From Ammoniphilus resinae (GTDB lineage Bacteria > Bacillota > Bacilli > Aneurinibacillales > RAOX-1): a stretch of DNA of 64,000 nucleotides. Each line of letters starts with the position of its first letter. Within the stretch, counting starts at the first letter, position 1. The position numbers and the translations under genes are program-made. The stretch spans positions 62,001-126,000 of the forward strand of contig NZ_JAGGKT010000005.1 in the NCBI RefSeq assembly GCF_017873965.1, given 5' to 3'. Positions 51,751 to 60,024 of the stretch are shown piece by piece. The notes beneath the pieces were generated by a model. That model was not told the origin of the DNA, did no database searches, and worked only from the letters and a program-made list of their open reading frames with translations.

Positions 51751-52158
51751 TTGGGAATTCGTTTTCTTAAGATTGCCGTGATTTATTTCCTCGTTGCAGT
51801 TTTCATGGGGATGTTTATGTCGATTTCGCATCAATTTCAATACGCACCATCGCATGCACATATGAACTTGTTGGGGTGGGTTTCTCTTGCATTAGCCGGT
51901 ATCATTTATCATTTGTTTCCTAACATCGCAGAGAATAAATTGGCAAAAACCCACTTTTGGCTGCATAACATTGGTCTTCCCGTTATGATGATCGGATTAA
52001 TTATCCTGGAATCTGGAAATACTGCGATCGAACCCGTGATTGCGATTGGAGCGACGGTCACCACGATTGGCATTATTGCTTTCGTTTATAATGTCGTGGC
52101 AAATTTAAAGGCCACCGTTAGTCGGGGCCCTTCGTCAAAGCGTAATATTCAGGGGTAG
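51751..52158 (+). CDS. Cytochrome oxidase subunit I-like small membrane protein
   Basis: A 135-residue protein with four predicted helices that resembles a piece of heme-copper oxidase subunit I: the conserved SHAHMNLLGW near residue 30-39 and HLFPN further on. It is far too short to be a full oxidase; such stand-alone proteins are known in Bacillales and may bind heme or nitric oxide-related cofactors. Start TTG 51751 with a perfect AAAGGAGGTG; the longer frame in the track has no RBS. Followed by a clear terminator. Confidence 0.8.
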   Translation: MGIRFLKIAVIYFLVAVFMGMFMSISHQFQYAPSHAHMNLLGWVSLALAGIIYHLFPNIAENKLAKTHFWLHNIGLPVMMIGLIILESGNTAIEPVIAIGATVTTIGIIAFVYNVVANLKATVSRGPSSKRNIQG

Positions 52159-52168
52159 AATTTGAGAG

Positions 52169-52192
52169 CGAGCCTTTCTGGGCTCGTTTTTT
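52169..52192 (+). terminator. Rho-independent terminator
   Basis: CGAGCC, six-base loop, GGCTCG, then six T. Ends the three-gene unit 50982-52158. Confidence 0.92.
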
Positions 52193-52333
52193 ATTTTCTT
52201 AGAAAGTTTATCGCCAGCCCCAACCTTCGCTGTCGATGCTGATGACCCCATTTGTCATCCCGCCTAGTTTTCATTATAGGAGGGAATGATGAAAAATGAG
52301 TGAAGGACTTGTTAGGGTTTTATTAACGTTTTG

Positions 52334-53110
52334 TTACGATTTTGGCGCCGACCCGGCTGCCACTGCCGAAAACCCACCGTCTACGGTGAGCACTGTCCCT
52401 GTCATCCAGTTTGCTTCTCTAGAGGCTAGGAAAACGACAGGGCCTGCGATTTCTTCGTAAGTTGCCAAGCGTTTAAAAAGCGCCCTGCTGCTGCGCTCTT
52501 TGATTCCTTCTTCGGTGCTGATGGTGTTCATCAATTCCCCCTCGATCGGTCCTGGCGCAACGGCATTGACCGTGATGTTGTAGGGTGCTAGGTCAATCGC
52601 CAAAGCTCTCGTCAACCCGTTCACTCCCCCTTTTGAAGCACAGTAAGCTGCTGCACCCGCGACGCCCAATTGGGATGAGATCGAGCTGACATTAATGATT
52701 TTTCCTTTGTTCGCACGGGCCATGATTTTCGCAAATTCTTTGCTGCAGTAAAAATAGCCGTTGAGGTTGATGTCCATCATCTTTTTCCAATCTTCGATCG
52801 TCAGTTCAAAAATCGGTTTGTAGCGCAGCATTGCAGCATTATTGATTAAAATGTCTACGCAATCGAGCTGTTCTTCGACTTGTCTGGCGGCGGCTGCTAT
52901 GGATTCCGGGTCACTTACATCCATCACGATCCCTATGGCGGTTTCGGGGTAGATTTGGTTAATGGCGGCTACCGTTTCGTTTACCCCTGCCTCATTTATA
53001 TCGGTGATGACGACCTTGGCACCTTCCGCAGCCAGCTGATGGGAAATTTCTCTGCCCAGTCCGCGTGCAGCACCTGTTACAACAGCGACTTCTCCACTAA
53101 ATTTTTTCAT
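52334..53110 (-). CDS. SDR-family oxidoreductase
   Basis: A 258-residue classical short-chain dehydrogenase: TGAARGLG (residues 12-19), NNAAM, catalytic Ser in NVSSISS, YCASK and the C-terminal LTVDGGF. Likely oxidises a hydroxyl on a small metabolite with NAD(P)+. It overlaps by four bases with an HpaI aldolase upstream on the same strand, so the pair works on one pathway, probably sugar-acid or hydroxy-keto-acid breakdown. AAAGGAG RBS. Confidence 0.9.
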   Translation of the reverse strand: MKKFSGEVAVVTGAARGLGREISHQLAAEGAKVVITDINEAGVNETVAAINQIYPETAIGIVMDVSDPESIAAAARQVEEQLDCVDILINNAAMLRYKPIFELTIEDWKKMMDINLNGYFYCSKEFAKIMARANKGKIINVSSISSQLGVAGAAAYCASKGGVNGLTRALAIDLAPYNITVNAVAPGPIEGELMNTISTEEGIKERSSRALFKRLATYEEIAGPVVFLASREANWMTGTVLTVDGGFSAVAAGSAPKS

Positions 53111-53931
53111 ACGTTCTCCTTTGTTTTTGCAGCTTCAGTTGCTTTTTGAGCATGGTCTAAAAAGCTTCGAAATCCTATCGAAAGAATCGCCCGGTCTCCG
53201 CCAACGGTGATGATTTTGCACCCAAGGTCGCGCCATTTATGGGTAGACTTTTCTATTTCCTGTTGGGTGCTTTCCAACAGCATAGGAGCGATGATGTCAA
53301 TGTTTTTTCGGGCGGCCTGATCAACCATGGTTTGCAGGGTTTCGTGTAGCAGTGGATGATCGAGTTGACCTGGGATCCCTAAAGTTTGAGAAAGGTCAAA
53401 TGGTCCCATCATGATTCCGTCGATGTCAGGGACAGTCAGAATCTGGTCAAAATTTTGGACTCCCTCTTCTCCCTCGACGAGCAGCCACACCATGGTTTCC
53501 TCATTGCTCCACTTGACATGAGCGGACCAGTCGGTGGCATTGTATTGTGTAGAGCGTGTCCATGGACAAGTCCCCCGCATCCCATTTGGCCAATATTTGG
53601 CTGCGCGAACCACTTTTTCCGCCTGTTCCTTCGTGGTCACGCCGGGGACCAAGACTCCCATTGCCCCCGCATCGAGGACTTTGAGGATCATGCTTTCATC
53701 CTTGTTTGGAACCCGAACAATCGGAGTCAGCCCGGTTGCGTCTGCGGCTCGAATCATGGCTGTTGCCATATCCATACCAAAGTGCCCGTGCTCCATATCG
53801 ATAATGACGTAATCGTAACCCTGATAACCTACAACCTCCACGATTTCCGGGGAAGCCATCTGCACCCACGTCCCCATCGCCATTCGACCCTCCTTATGGG
53901 CCAGCCTTACTTTGTTCACCTTTTGATACAT
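53107..53931 (-). CDS. HpcH/HpaI aldolase family protein
   Basis: A 274-residue class II aldolase-like protein with the same layout as that at 46445-47206: VIIDMEHGHFGMDMAT, VRVPNKDES, WLLVEGEEGV and IMMGPFDLSQTLG. Most such enzymes split 2-keto-4-hydroxy acids into pyruvate and an aldehyde using a divalent metal. Start at ATG 53931 with AGGAGG seven bases away; the ATG at 53937 is too close to it. First gene of a two-gene unit with an SDR. Confidence 0.88.
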   Translation of the reverse strand: MYQKVNKVRLAHKEGRMAMGTWVQMASPEIVEVVGYQGYDYVIIDMEHGHFGMDMATAMIRAADATGLTPIVRVPNKDESMILKVLDAGAMGVLVPGVTTKEQAEKVVRAAKYWPNGMRGTCPWTRSTQYNATDWSAHVKWSNEETMVWLLVEGEEGVQNFDQILTVPDIDGIMMGPFDLSQTLGIPGQLDHPLLHETLQTMVDQAARKNIDIIAPMLLESTQQEIEKSTHKWRDLGCKIITVGGDRAILSIGFRSFLDHAQKATEAAKTKENV

Positions 53932-54265
53932 GGACATACCTCCTGAAGGATAGAATCGATAAGTATAGTGTTTATTTTATATTAAATATTCTGATAAGTA
54001 AAACTATACAGTGTGGTTTATTGAGGACGGGTTGGGGTGGCAATGCTTCTTTGAAACCCTGTGGGCATTCTCCCTTTTGGTCAGGAGCAGGGGTGAATGG
54101 GGGCGGTGGGATGTGGGAGACCCGTTTTATCCCTTCTGATCAGGATAAGTACGTTGGCCGCGGTGAACGCGTGAAAAGTCGTGAATGACCGCTAGAAAAA
54201 ATCTAGTTATTTCCCCTTGTCCAATATACCCCAAAGGGTAGTTGGAAAGTGATTAATATACTTTT

Positions 54266-54541
54266 GCCAGTAAATGCATTAAAAATGCCAGTAAACTAAC
54301 CAGAAATGCCAGTAAATCCACTAAATTCGCCAGTAAAAATGAGATATGAACAGAAAAAGGGGTATCTTTGACTTTTGTTGTCGTCCATTTAAAAATAGTT
54401 CACCCTAGATAAACAGATACCCCCACCCATTTCCTTAAATTCTTCCTGCTTCCATGATTTTTGCAGGTAACCGTTTTAAAAATGCCAGTAAAGGGGACAA
54501 ATCCGCCAGTAACGCATGGAAAATCGCCAGTAAATTTCGTG
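54266..54541. repeat. Two arrays of GCCAGTAAA repeats, 21-bp period (array 5)
   Basis: Block one: GCCAGTAAA-type units at 54266, 54287, 54308 and 54329; block two at 54484, 54505 and 54526. All steps are exactly 21 bases. Between them lies a 9-base inverted repeat (GGGGTATCT at 54359-54367 with AGATACCCC at 54415-54423). They occupy the 706-base gap between the HpaI aldolase start and the asparaginase-like stop. No gene. Confidence 0.9.
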
Positions 54542-54600
54542 GCATCCGCAATCCCTCCGACACGACCTACAGCGGAAGATCAAAATTTAATCATCAACGA

Positions 54601-54636
54601 AAAGGGTGACCCCAAAATCATTTGGACGTCACCCCA
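54601..54636 (-). terminator. Terminator of the eight-gene operon
   Basis: On the minus strand GGGTGAC, 17-base loop, GTCACCC and TTTTC, just after the asparaginase-like stop codon. Confidence 0.75.
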
Positions 54637-54643
54637 TGCGATC

Positions 54644-55636
54644 TCATAAAAAATCTCTTTGAGGATCAAACATTTTCTGAATGTGTTGACGATCGTTAGT
54701 AATACCGAGTGCTAACATTAATAGGATTCTAGCCTTGGGACCTTGCATAGGCGCTAATATACAGCCCTCATCAAAAAGTGCCCGGGCACTCACTTTTGTT
54801 CCATAGGAAAAGAAAATCTTGCCATTGACACAGCGTGAGCATATCACAACCGTTACACCCTGCCGTAAGGCATTACGAATGCCCTCTGCCACGGAATCAT
54901 TCACATTGCCAAGACCTGAACCCTCAATAATAATCCCCTTCGCTCCGGATTCAACTGAACATCTAATGAATCTATCATCCATTCCTACAACAAATTTAAT
55001 CAAATCAACATCAAAGATTGGTTTCTCTGTATATAGATTCAGACGTAGTAATTGGGTTCTACTAAAATGGACATGATCAGGATAAACGTAGCCAAGCGGG
55101 CCAAATTCACCTGATTGAAATGAATCAACATTTGTCGTATGTGATTTATAAACATCCCGTGCGGAGTGGATCACACTATTAAGGGCAACCATAACTCCTT
55201 TCCCTTTCGCTTCTGAACTGACAGCAATTTGAATAGCTTGGTATATATTGAAATAACTATCCGTAAAGGGATCTGATGTTTTTCTCATTGCTCCGGTGAA
55301 AACCACAGGGCGATGATCGCTCACCATTAAATCTGCCATAAAAGCACTTTCTTCCATTGTGCCCGTACCATGTGTAACAACCACACCAGTTAACTCTGGG
55401 TCTTCCAACAGGACATCACGGATGTGCCGAGCCAATTGGTAAACTTGTTCAATGGATAGTCTATTACTTACTACCATGCTAAAATTATCCACTTCTACTA
55501 TAGCAAGCTGATCAACCCCGGGTACACCTTTGATTAAATCCTCCCCCGTAAACTTTGGTAAGGCCAGCTTGCTACCATCTACATCCGAAGTTGAAATGGT
55601 TCCACCCACTGCTATTAAACGAATCCTAGGTATCAT
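54644..55636 (-). CDS. Asparaginase/glutaminase-fold amidohydrolase with altered substrate site
   Basis: A 330-residue protein of the type I/II asparaginase family: GGTIST (Thr13), VVVTHGTGTMEESAF (Thr91) and ARDVYKSHT (Lys164), matching catalytic Thr12, Thr89 and Lys162 of E. coli AnsB. But the Asp after the second Thr, which binds the substrate amino group, is Gly92, and no Tyr stands at the Tyr25 position. So the enzyme is probably not an asparaginase. It may act on an amide, imide or ester without an alpha-amino group. GGAGGTG RBS. Last gene of the operon from 63171. Confidence 0.87.
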   Translation of the reverse strand: MIPRIRLIAVGGTISTSDVDGSKLALPKFTGEDLIKGVPGVDQLAIVEVDNFSMVVSNRLSIEQVYQLARHIRDVLLEDPELTGVVVTHGTGTMEESAFMADLMVSDHRPVVFTGAMRKTSDPFTDSYFNIYQAIQIAVSSEAKGKGVMVALNSVIHSARDVYKSHTTNVDSFQSGEFGPLGYVYPDHVHFSRTQLLRLNLYTEKPIFDVDLIKFVVGMDDRFIRCSVESGAKGIIIEGSGLGNVNDSVAEGIRNALRQGVTVVICSRCVNGKIFFSYGTKVSARALFDEGCILAPMQGPKARILLMLALGITNDRQHIQKMFDPQRDFL

Positions 55637-55708
55637 AATACTCACCTCCAGACTACTCATTTTTACCCGAATTGATGGCCGGACAAAATTGTCCGGCCAT
55701 CAAGATGA

Positions 55709-56749
55709 TTACCATCCTAGTAAGTCACCTAAATTCTTCACTTTCTCTACATTCTCTTTCAGCATATTTAGATAGTCTTGGCTACCCATGAATTGTACTT
55801 GTGCTCCCATATCTTCAATTTTCTTAATCTGCTCTTCATTTTTGATTGCCTTTTCAAACGCTTTCTCGAGGATTTCTAGGCGATGTGCATCGATCCCTTT
55901 TGGCCCCCCAATTCCCCTTGAGGAAGCCATCTTGACATCGAATCCACTCTCAGTAAGTGTTGGCACGTCAGGTAGAAGTGAAGAACGTTCATCTGTTGCA
56001 ATACCAAGTATTTTAATCTGTCCTTCTTTATGCATATTTAAAAGTTCACTTAGATTCCCCATGAAAATGTCTACATGTCCGCCCAATGCTGCTGCATAAC
56101 TATCGGCAGCACCTTTGAATTGAACCGGGTTGAATTTCGTTCCATAGTTTTTATTAAAATCCAGTGCTACTAAGTGCTCATCAGATCCGATCGCAGTTGC
56201 AGTTGTAGTTAATTCCTCTTTCTTTGCATATTCAATCAACCCTTTGATATCGGAAAAACGAGTATCATCTGCACGAATAGCCACAACATCAGGATCGATA
56301 ACATGGTGAGCGACGATAGAATAACTGTCTAAACTAATATCACGCTTCGCATTTGGATCAACGAAACCGACTGGCAAAGTTGGGGAATGAGTAATACCCA
56401 GAGTATATCCATCCGGTTTTGCTTGGGCTATTTCTGTCAATCCAACCCAGCCACCGCCACCTGGTTTATTTACTACATTAATTGTAACCCCCAGTTCCTT
56501 TTCAACGTAAGGAGCCAGCGTGCGTGCGCTTACATCTGTTCCACCACCTGCCGACCAGGGAACAATAATATTAATAGGCCTGTTAGGAAAATCATCCTTT
56601 GGAGCCTGTTCCGCAGTGCTTGCAGGTTTTTCACTTGAGGCTGGAGCCTGCGTAGATTGCGTAGATCCCCCGGTACTTGAACCACATGCGGAAAGCAACA
56701 TCAAACAAGACGTTAGGACTATCGATAAACCAAAACTTTTTTTCATCAT
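55709..56749 (-). CDS. Tripartite tricarboxylate transporter-type binding lipoprotein (TctC/Bug), orphan
   Basis: A 346-residue extracytoplasmic binding protein. Signal MMKKSFGLSIVLTSCLMLL and lipobox LSAC (Cys22) show a lipoprotein; NRPINIIVPWSAGGGTDVSART is the clear Bug-domain start. No tctA/tctB membrane genes adjoin, so it must use a distant permease or act as a sensor. It sits between a 2-hydroxyacid dehydrogenase and the asparaginase-like gene. Bug proteins bind carboxylates, aromatics or amides such as nicotinamide. RBS GAGGGG. Confidence 0.9.
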   Translation of the reverse strand: MMKKSFGLSIVLTSCLMLLSACGSSTGGSTQSTQAPASSEKPASTAEQAPKDDFPNRPINIIVPWSAGGGTDVSARTLAPYVEKELGVTINVVNKPGGGGWVGLTEIAQAKPDGYTLGITHSPTLPVGFVDPNAKRDISLDSYSIVAHHVIDPDVVAIRADDTRFSDIKGLIEYAKKEELTTTATAIGSDEHLVALDFNKNYGTKFNPVQFKGAADSYAAALGGHVDIFMGNLSELLNMHKEGQIKILGIATDERSSLLPDVPTLTESGFDVKMASSRGIGGPKGIDAHRLEILEKAFEKAIKNEEQIKKIEDMGAQVQFMGSQDYLNMLKENVEKVKNLGDLLGW

Positions 56750-56765
56750 TAACACCCCTCATTTT

Positions 56766-57788
56766 TTATTTGATAAGATTTACTCTTTCACGCCACTTTT
56801 CTACCGCTTCACGATTTACAATAAATTCCGGAATTTCACCCCTTAGAGCAGATAGGCAATTTCGCGAACATTGCTCGGAAATTCGATGAAGTGATTCAAA
56901 CGTATAGCCCGCAACATGTGGGGTTATGACGACGTTTTCCATTTCTAACAAAGGGTTATCTTTACTAATCGGCTCCGTTTCAAACACATCCAACCCAGCT
57001 CCCGCAATCCGCTTGTCTTGAAGCGCTTCAATTAAAGCCTGTTCATCAACTATAGGACCCCGTGAAGTGTTTATTAGGATGGCACTGTTTTTCATCATGA
57101 AGAATTCATTCCGACTGATTATCTTTCGCGTGGATTCCATTAAAGGAAGATGTAAAGTAACCACATCCGACGTTTGAAAAAGGGTATTCCAATCTACCAA
57201 TTGTGCTCCGAACAAATCAGCTGTTTCTCTCGTTGCAAAGGGATCATAAATTAAAATTTGGACGTCCCATCCCTGCAAACGTTTGGCGAGTTGTTTTCCG
57301 ATTGCCCCAAATCCTACCATGCCAATGGTTTTTTTATATAATTCATTTCCCATGGTTGAGGAATCTCGCCATTTCCCCTGCTTTAGATGGTTTAAATTAC
57401 GTGGAATCTTCTTGAGGACTGATAGAATCAGGGAAAAAGCATATTCAGCAACTGTCTTGGTGTGCACTGGGGCATTCGTGACCAATACGCCATGTTCGGA
57501 TGCTGCTTGAATGTCGATGTTGTCCACACCTATTCCATACTTGCAAATGACCCGCAATCTCGGACTTGACTCAATCACTTTTCGTGTTATCTTTTCACGC
57601 GCCATCCCCATAATCGCATCTACGTCTTGACACAACTCTATTAATTGCGATTCAGAAAATCTTTCCGCCGTACGGGATACAGGAGGGCCTAATATTAATT
57701 CATACCCTGCATCTTTCAACATTTGATGGGTATCTTCCATGTCATCAATCGGTTCCATAATCAACACTTTTGACTTTTGCTGGGTCAT
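56766..57788 (-). CDS. D-2-hydroxyacid dehydrogenase (SerA-like)
   Basis: A 340-residue NAD-dependent dehydrogenase. GMVGFGAIGKQLAKRLQGW is the Rossmann loop (about 171-189), followed by VVTLHLPLMESTRKII, INTSRGPIVDEQALI with the catalytic Arg, DVFETEP with Glu, and ITPHVAGYT with the catalytic His. No C-terminal ACT domain, unlike biosynthetic SerA, so it is probably a catabolic hydroxyacid or keto-acid enzyme. AAGGAG RBS. In the middle of the LysR-linked operon. Confidence 0.93.
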   Translation of the reverse strand: MTQQKSKVLIMEPIDDMEDTHQMLKDAGYELILGPPVSRTAERFSESQLIELCQDVDAIMGMAREKITRKVIESSPRLRVICKYGIGVDNIDIQAASEHGVLVTNAPVHTKTVAEYAFSLILSVLKKIPRNLNHLKQGKWRDSSTMGNELYKKTIGMVGFGAIGKQLAKRLQGWDVQILIYDPFATRETADLFGAQLVDWNTLFQTSDVVTLHLPLMESTRKIISRNEFFMMKNSAILINTSRGPIVDEQALIEALQDKRIAGAGLDVFETEPISKDNPLLEMENVVITPHVAGYTFESLHRISEQCSRNCLSALRGEIPEFIVNREAVEKWRERVNLIK

Positions 57789-57805
57789 CTCTTTTCTCCT
57801 TCCTT

Positions 57806-59017
57806 CTAGCTTTTTTGAGAAAGTTGAACATCCTGATATAAATTTAACAATTCTTCATTTGTTAACGCCCTTTTCTGACGAATTGCAAGGTCTTTCACTT
57901 TCTTTAGAAGGACCTGACCATCCACCGCTGTTTCATCTACCTTCAATTCTTTTAATTTGTGAAGAAGGGAAACAACGCCGCTTCCTTTTCCAACCACAAT
58001 CTCTCTCGTTTGTCCAACAAGCTCAGGTCTGATCGCCTCGGCAACAAAAGGTTCTTCAATCAATCCAGCCACAACCATCCCTGATTCATGACGGAAGGAG
58101 TTTTTGCCAACCACAGGCTTGTGTGCCTGAAGGGATACACCTGTGATCCTCTCTATTCTTCGAGAAATTTCTTGAAGCTTAGAAAGGTCAATATTAGTTT
58201 TTACGCCATACAAAACATCCAGGGCCGTCACCACTTCTTCCAATGCTGTATTTCCCGAGCGCTCGCCAATTCCATTCATCGTAACGGAAGCAACCTCAGC
58301 TCCTGCGGACATCGCAGCCACTGTATTAGCGGTTCCCAATCCAAAATCATTATGACAATGAACTTCGAGTTCAACATCGTAAATATTTTTAATGTGACGG
58401 ATTAAATATCGCATTGCTTCAGGGTGTGCAGCACCCACTGTATCCACGACACGCATACGATCCACGGTGCCTTCACTTTTTAACGTCGTTAAAACTTTAG
58501 CTAAAAAATCCAAATCCACTCGCGTAGTGTCATAGGGACTCAATATCACATACAGCCCTTTTTCTTTCGCATAGTTTGTTAAAGAAAGACAGGTATCCAA
58601 ATACCTTTCATCTGGCCACTTTAATTTATGTTTTCGTTGTAAATCCCCAATCGGTAAACTAATTGAAACACCCCAAACCCCTGCCTGGTAAGCTGTATCG
58701 ATATCTGATTTAATCGCACGGCATAAAGCGGTCACCTTCGAATCCAGTCCTAAAGAAACAATCCGCTTTACCGCTTCCGCATCATCCTCCGAAACCGAAG
58801 GCATCCCACTTTCAATTTCGTCTACTCCTAGTTCATTCAGAGCTTTTGCGATTTCTACCTTATCTTCCAAACTGAATGCAAGACCTGCCATTTGCTCCCC
58901 ATCCCGGAGAATACAGTCGGAAATGATGACAGATGGAGGAAACGATAAGGTATTTTGAACTTCAGGCAAATGATTGATAAAACTGGTAGCTTTTTTAAAT
59001 CGATCCACGTAGTTCAT
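57806..59017 (-). CDS. DRE-TIM metallolyase/synthase (homocitrate or isopropylmalate synthase-like)
   Basis: A 403-residue TIM-barrel enzyme of the HMGL-like family. SDCILRDGEQMAG (residues 33-45) and HCHNDFGLGTANT (His220, His222) carry the metal ligands; NGIGERSGNTALEEVV is also typical. It is shorter than leucine-regulated LeuA and has no allosteric domain, so it fits homocitrate/citramalate synthase-like or catabolic uses. In the active motif Cys replaces the usual Thr (DCILRDGEQ instead of DTTLRDGEQ). Start: ATG 59017 touches AAAGGGG, GTG 59008 is better placed. Its substrate is unclear. Confidence 0.88.
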   Translation of the reverse strand: MNYVDRFKKATSFINHLPEVQNTLSFPPSVIISDCILRDGEQMAGLAFSLEDKVEIAKALNELGVDEIESGMPSVSEDDAEAVKRIVSLGLDSKVTALCRAIKSDIDTAYQAGVWGVSISLPIGDLQRKHKLKWPDERYLDTCLSLTNYAKEKGLYVILSPYDTTRVDLDFLAKVLTTLKSEGTVDRMRVVDTVGAAHPEAMRYLIRHIKNIYDVELEVHCHNDFGLGTANTVAAMSAGAEVASVTMNGIGERSGNTALEEVVTALDVLYGVKTNIDLSKLQEISRRIERITGVSLQAHKPVVGKNSFRHESGMVVAGLIEEPFVAEAIRPELVGQTREIVVGKGSGVVSLLHKLKELKVDETAVDGQVLLKKVKDLAIRQKRALTNEELLNLYQDVQLSQKS

Positions 59018-59036
59018 CCCCTTTATGAAAGTCTAA

Positions 59037-60011
59037 TTACCTGTAAAAACCCCTTTTTTCTAACCATTCCTGGATGGCCCTGGCTATTTGCAGATTATTT
59101 CGATCCATCATCATTAAGTGCGAGTTCCCCGTGATTCCTAGTTCCGGGAGGTCAAGGATGTCTACCATCCCTCCTTCGCTTCTTAAAGCTTGAAAATACG
59201 CCATAGTCTTCCCCCGAATGTGGGTCCACCTTTCATCTTGACTGATATAATCTCCATAAACAGTTAGTATAGGTGTATTTTTTAGCCGTTCAGAATACTG
59301 GGTGTCTCCTCCATTGGCTGGTTCAACTGCAATAATAGCCTTTACCTGATCAGGGAGCGCCTGGGCAACTCGAAATGCAAAGGGACCAGCTTGTGAATGT
59401 GCTACTATAATACAGGGGCCAATTTTCTCCACAAGTTTCATATAAGCAGCCAACGTAGCGTCATCACTCTTTGCCCATCTTGGTACGATTTGTCTCGTGA
59501 AATCATCAAAATACTCAACAGGGAATTGATTGTTTTGGAGAATCCTCCTCTTGTCCCTGTCCTTGTTGTACGATCCTTTCCCCGCCCCAATCCGAAATCT
59601 CTCAAATTGATCCTTTTTCGGAAAGATAATGGGTTCATCCTGAAAAGCCTCAGCATGCAGCGACCAACCAGAGCGCCCTCTCTCAACGGCATCGGAATTA
59701 TAGACAGCCCAGCCCCTTTTCAAAAAATAGTTCAGCCAGCCTTCTCGTCCATCAGGTGTGGTCTCGTATGTGGCACCGGTAAGAGAGCCCCCATGCCAAA
59801 GGAGTAATGGAATCTTACCGCGCAGATCACGAGGAATGAAATACTGCACATACATTTGCTCTACTTGGTAAGTCCCATTCGGATCAAATTGAACGGGCAC
59901 TCCATTCTTCGTAAGGACGACTTCCTTTACTGGCCTTTCCTTCACCTCTATTTCACGGCCGCCTATATGGAAAGACCCCATATCTTTTAGGGATATCATC
60001 GAATCATCCAT
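59037..60011 (-). CDS. Alpha/beta hydrolase (esterase-like)
   Basis: A 324-residue serine hydrolase. LLLWHGGSLTGATYE (oxyanion loop, about 69-83), VAHSQAGPFAF with nucleophile Ser206, and a late GNSHLMMMDRN for the His. Probable acid Glu230 in AVEPANGG. No signal peptide, cytosolic. Homologues of this layout include secreted and cytosolic esterases of unknown specificity. AGGGGGAAGGGAT RBS. Within the operon of LysR-linked genes, between a lactonase-like gene and the DRE-TIM enzyme. Confidence 0.85.
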   Translation of the reverse strand: MDDSMISLKDMGSFHIGGREIEVKERPVKEVVLTKNGVPVQFDPNGTYQVEQMYVQYFIPRDLRGKIPLLLWHGGSLTGATYETTPDGREGWLNYFLKRGWAVYNSDAVERGRSGWSLHAEAFQDEPIIFPKKDQFERFRIGAGKGSYNKDRDKRRILQNNQFPVEYFDDFTRQIVPRWAKSDDATLAAYMKLVEKIGPCIIVAHSQAGPFAFRVAQALPDQVKAIIAVEPANGGDTQYSERLKNTPILTVYGDYISQDERWTHIRGKTMAYFQALRSEGGMVDILDLPELGITGNSHLMMMDRNNLQIARAIQEWLEKRGFYR

Positions 60012-60024
60012 TTATCCCTTCCCC

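Noticed and set aside
54266-54541. 21-bp arrays as coding heptad repeats
   Set aside because: One frame is open but has no start codon or RBS and other frames are stopped; the cores alone are conserved.
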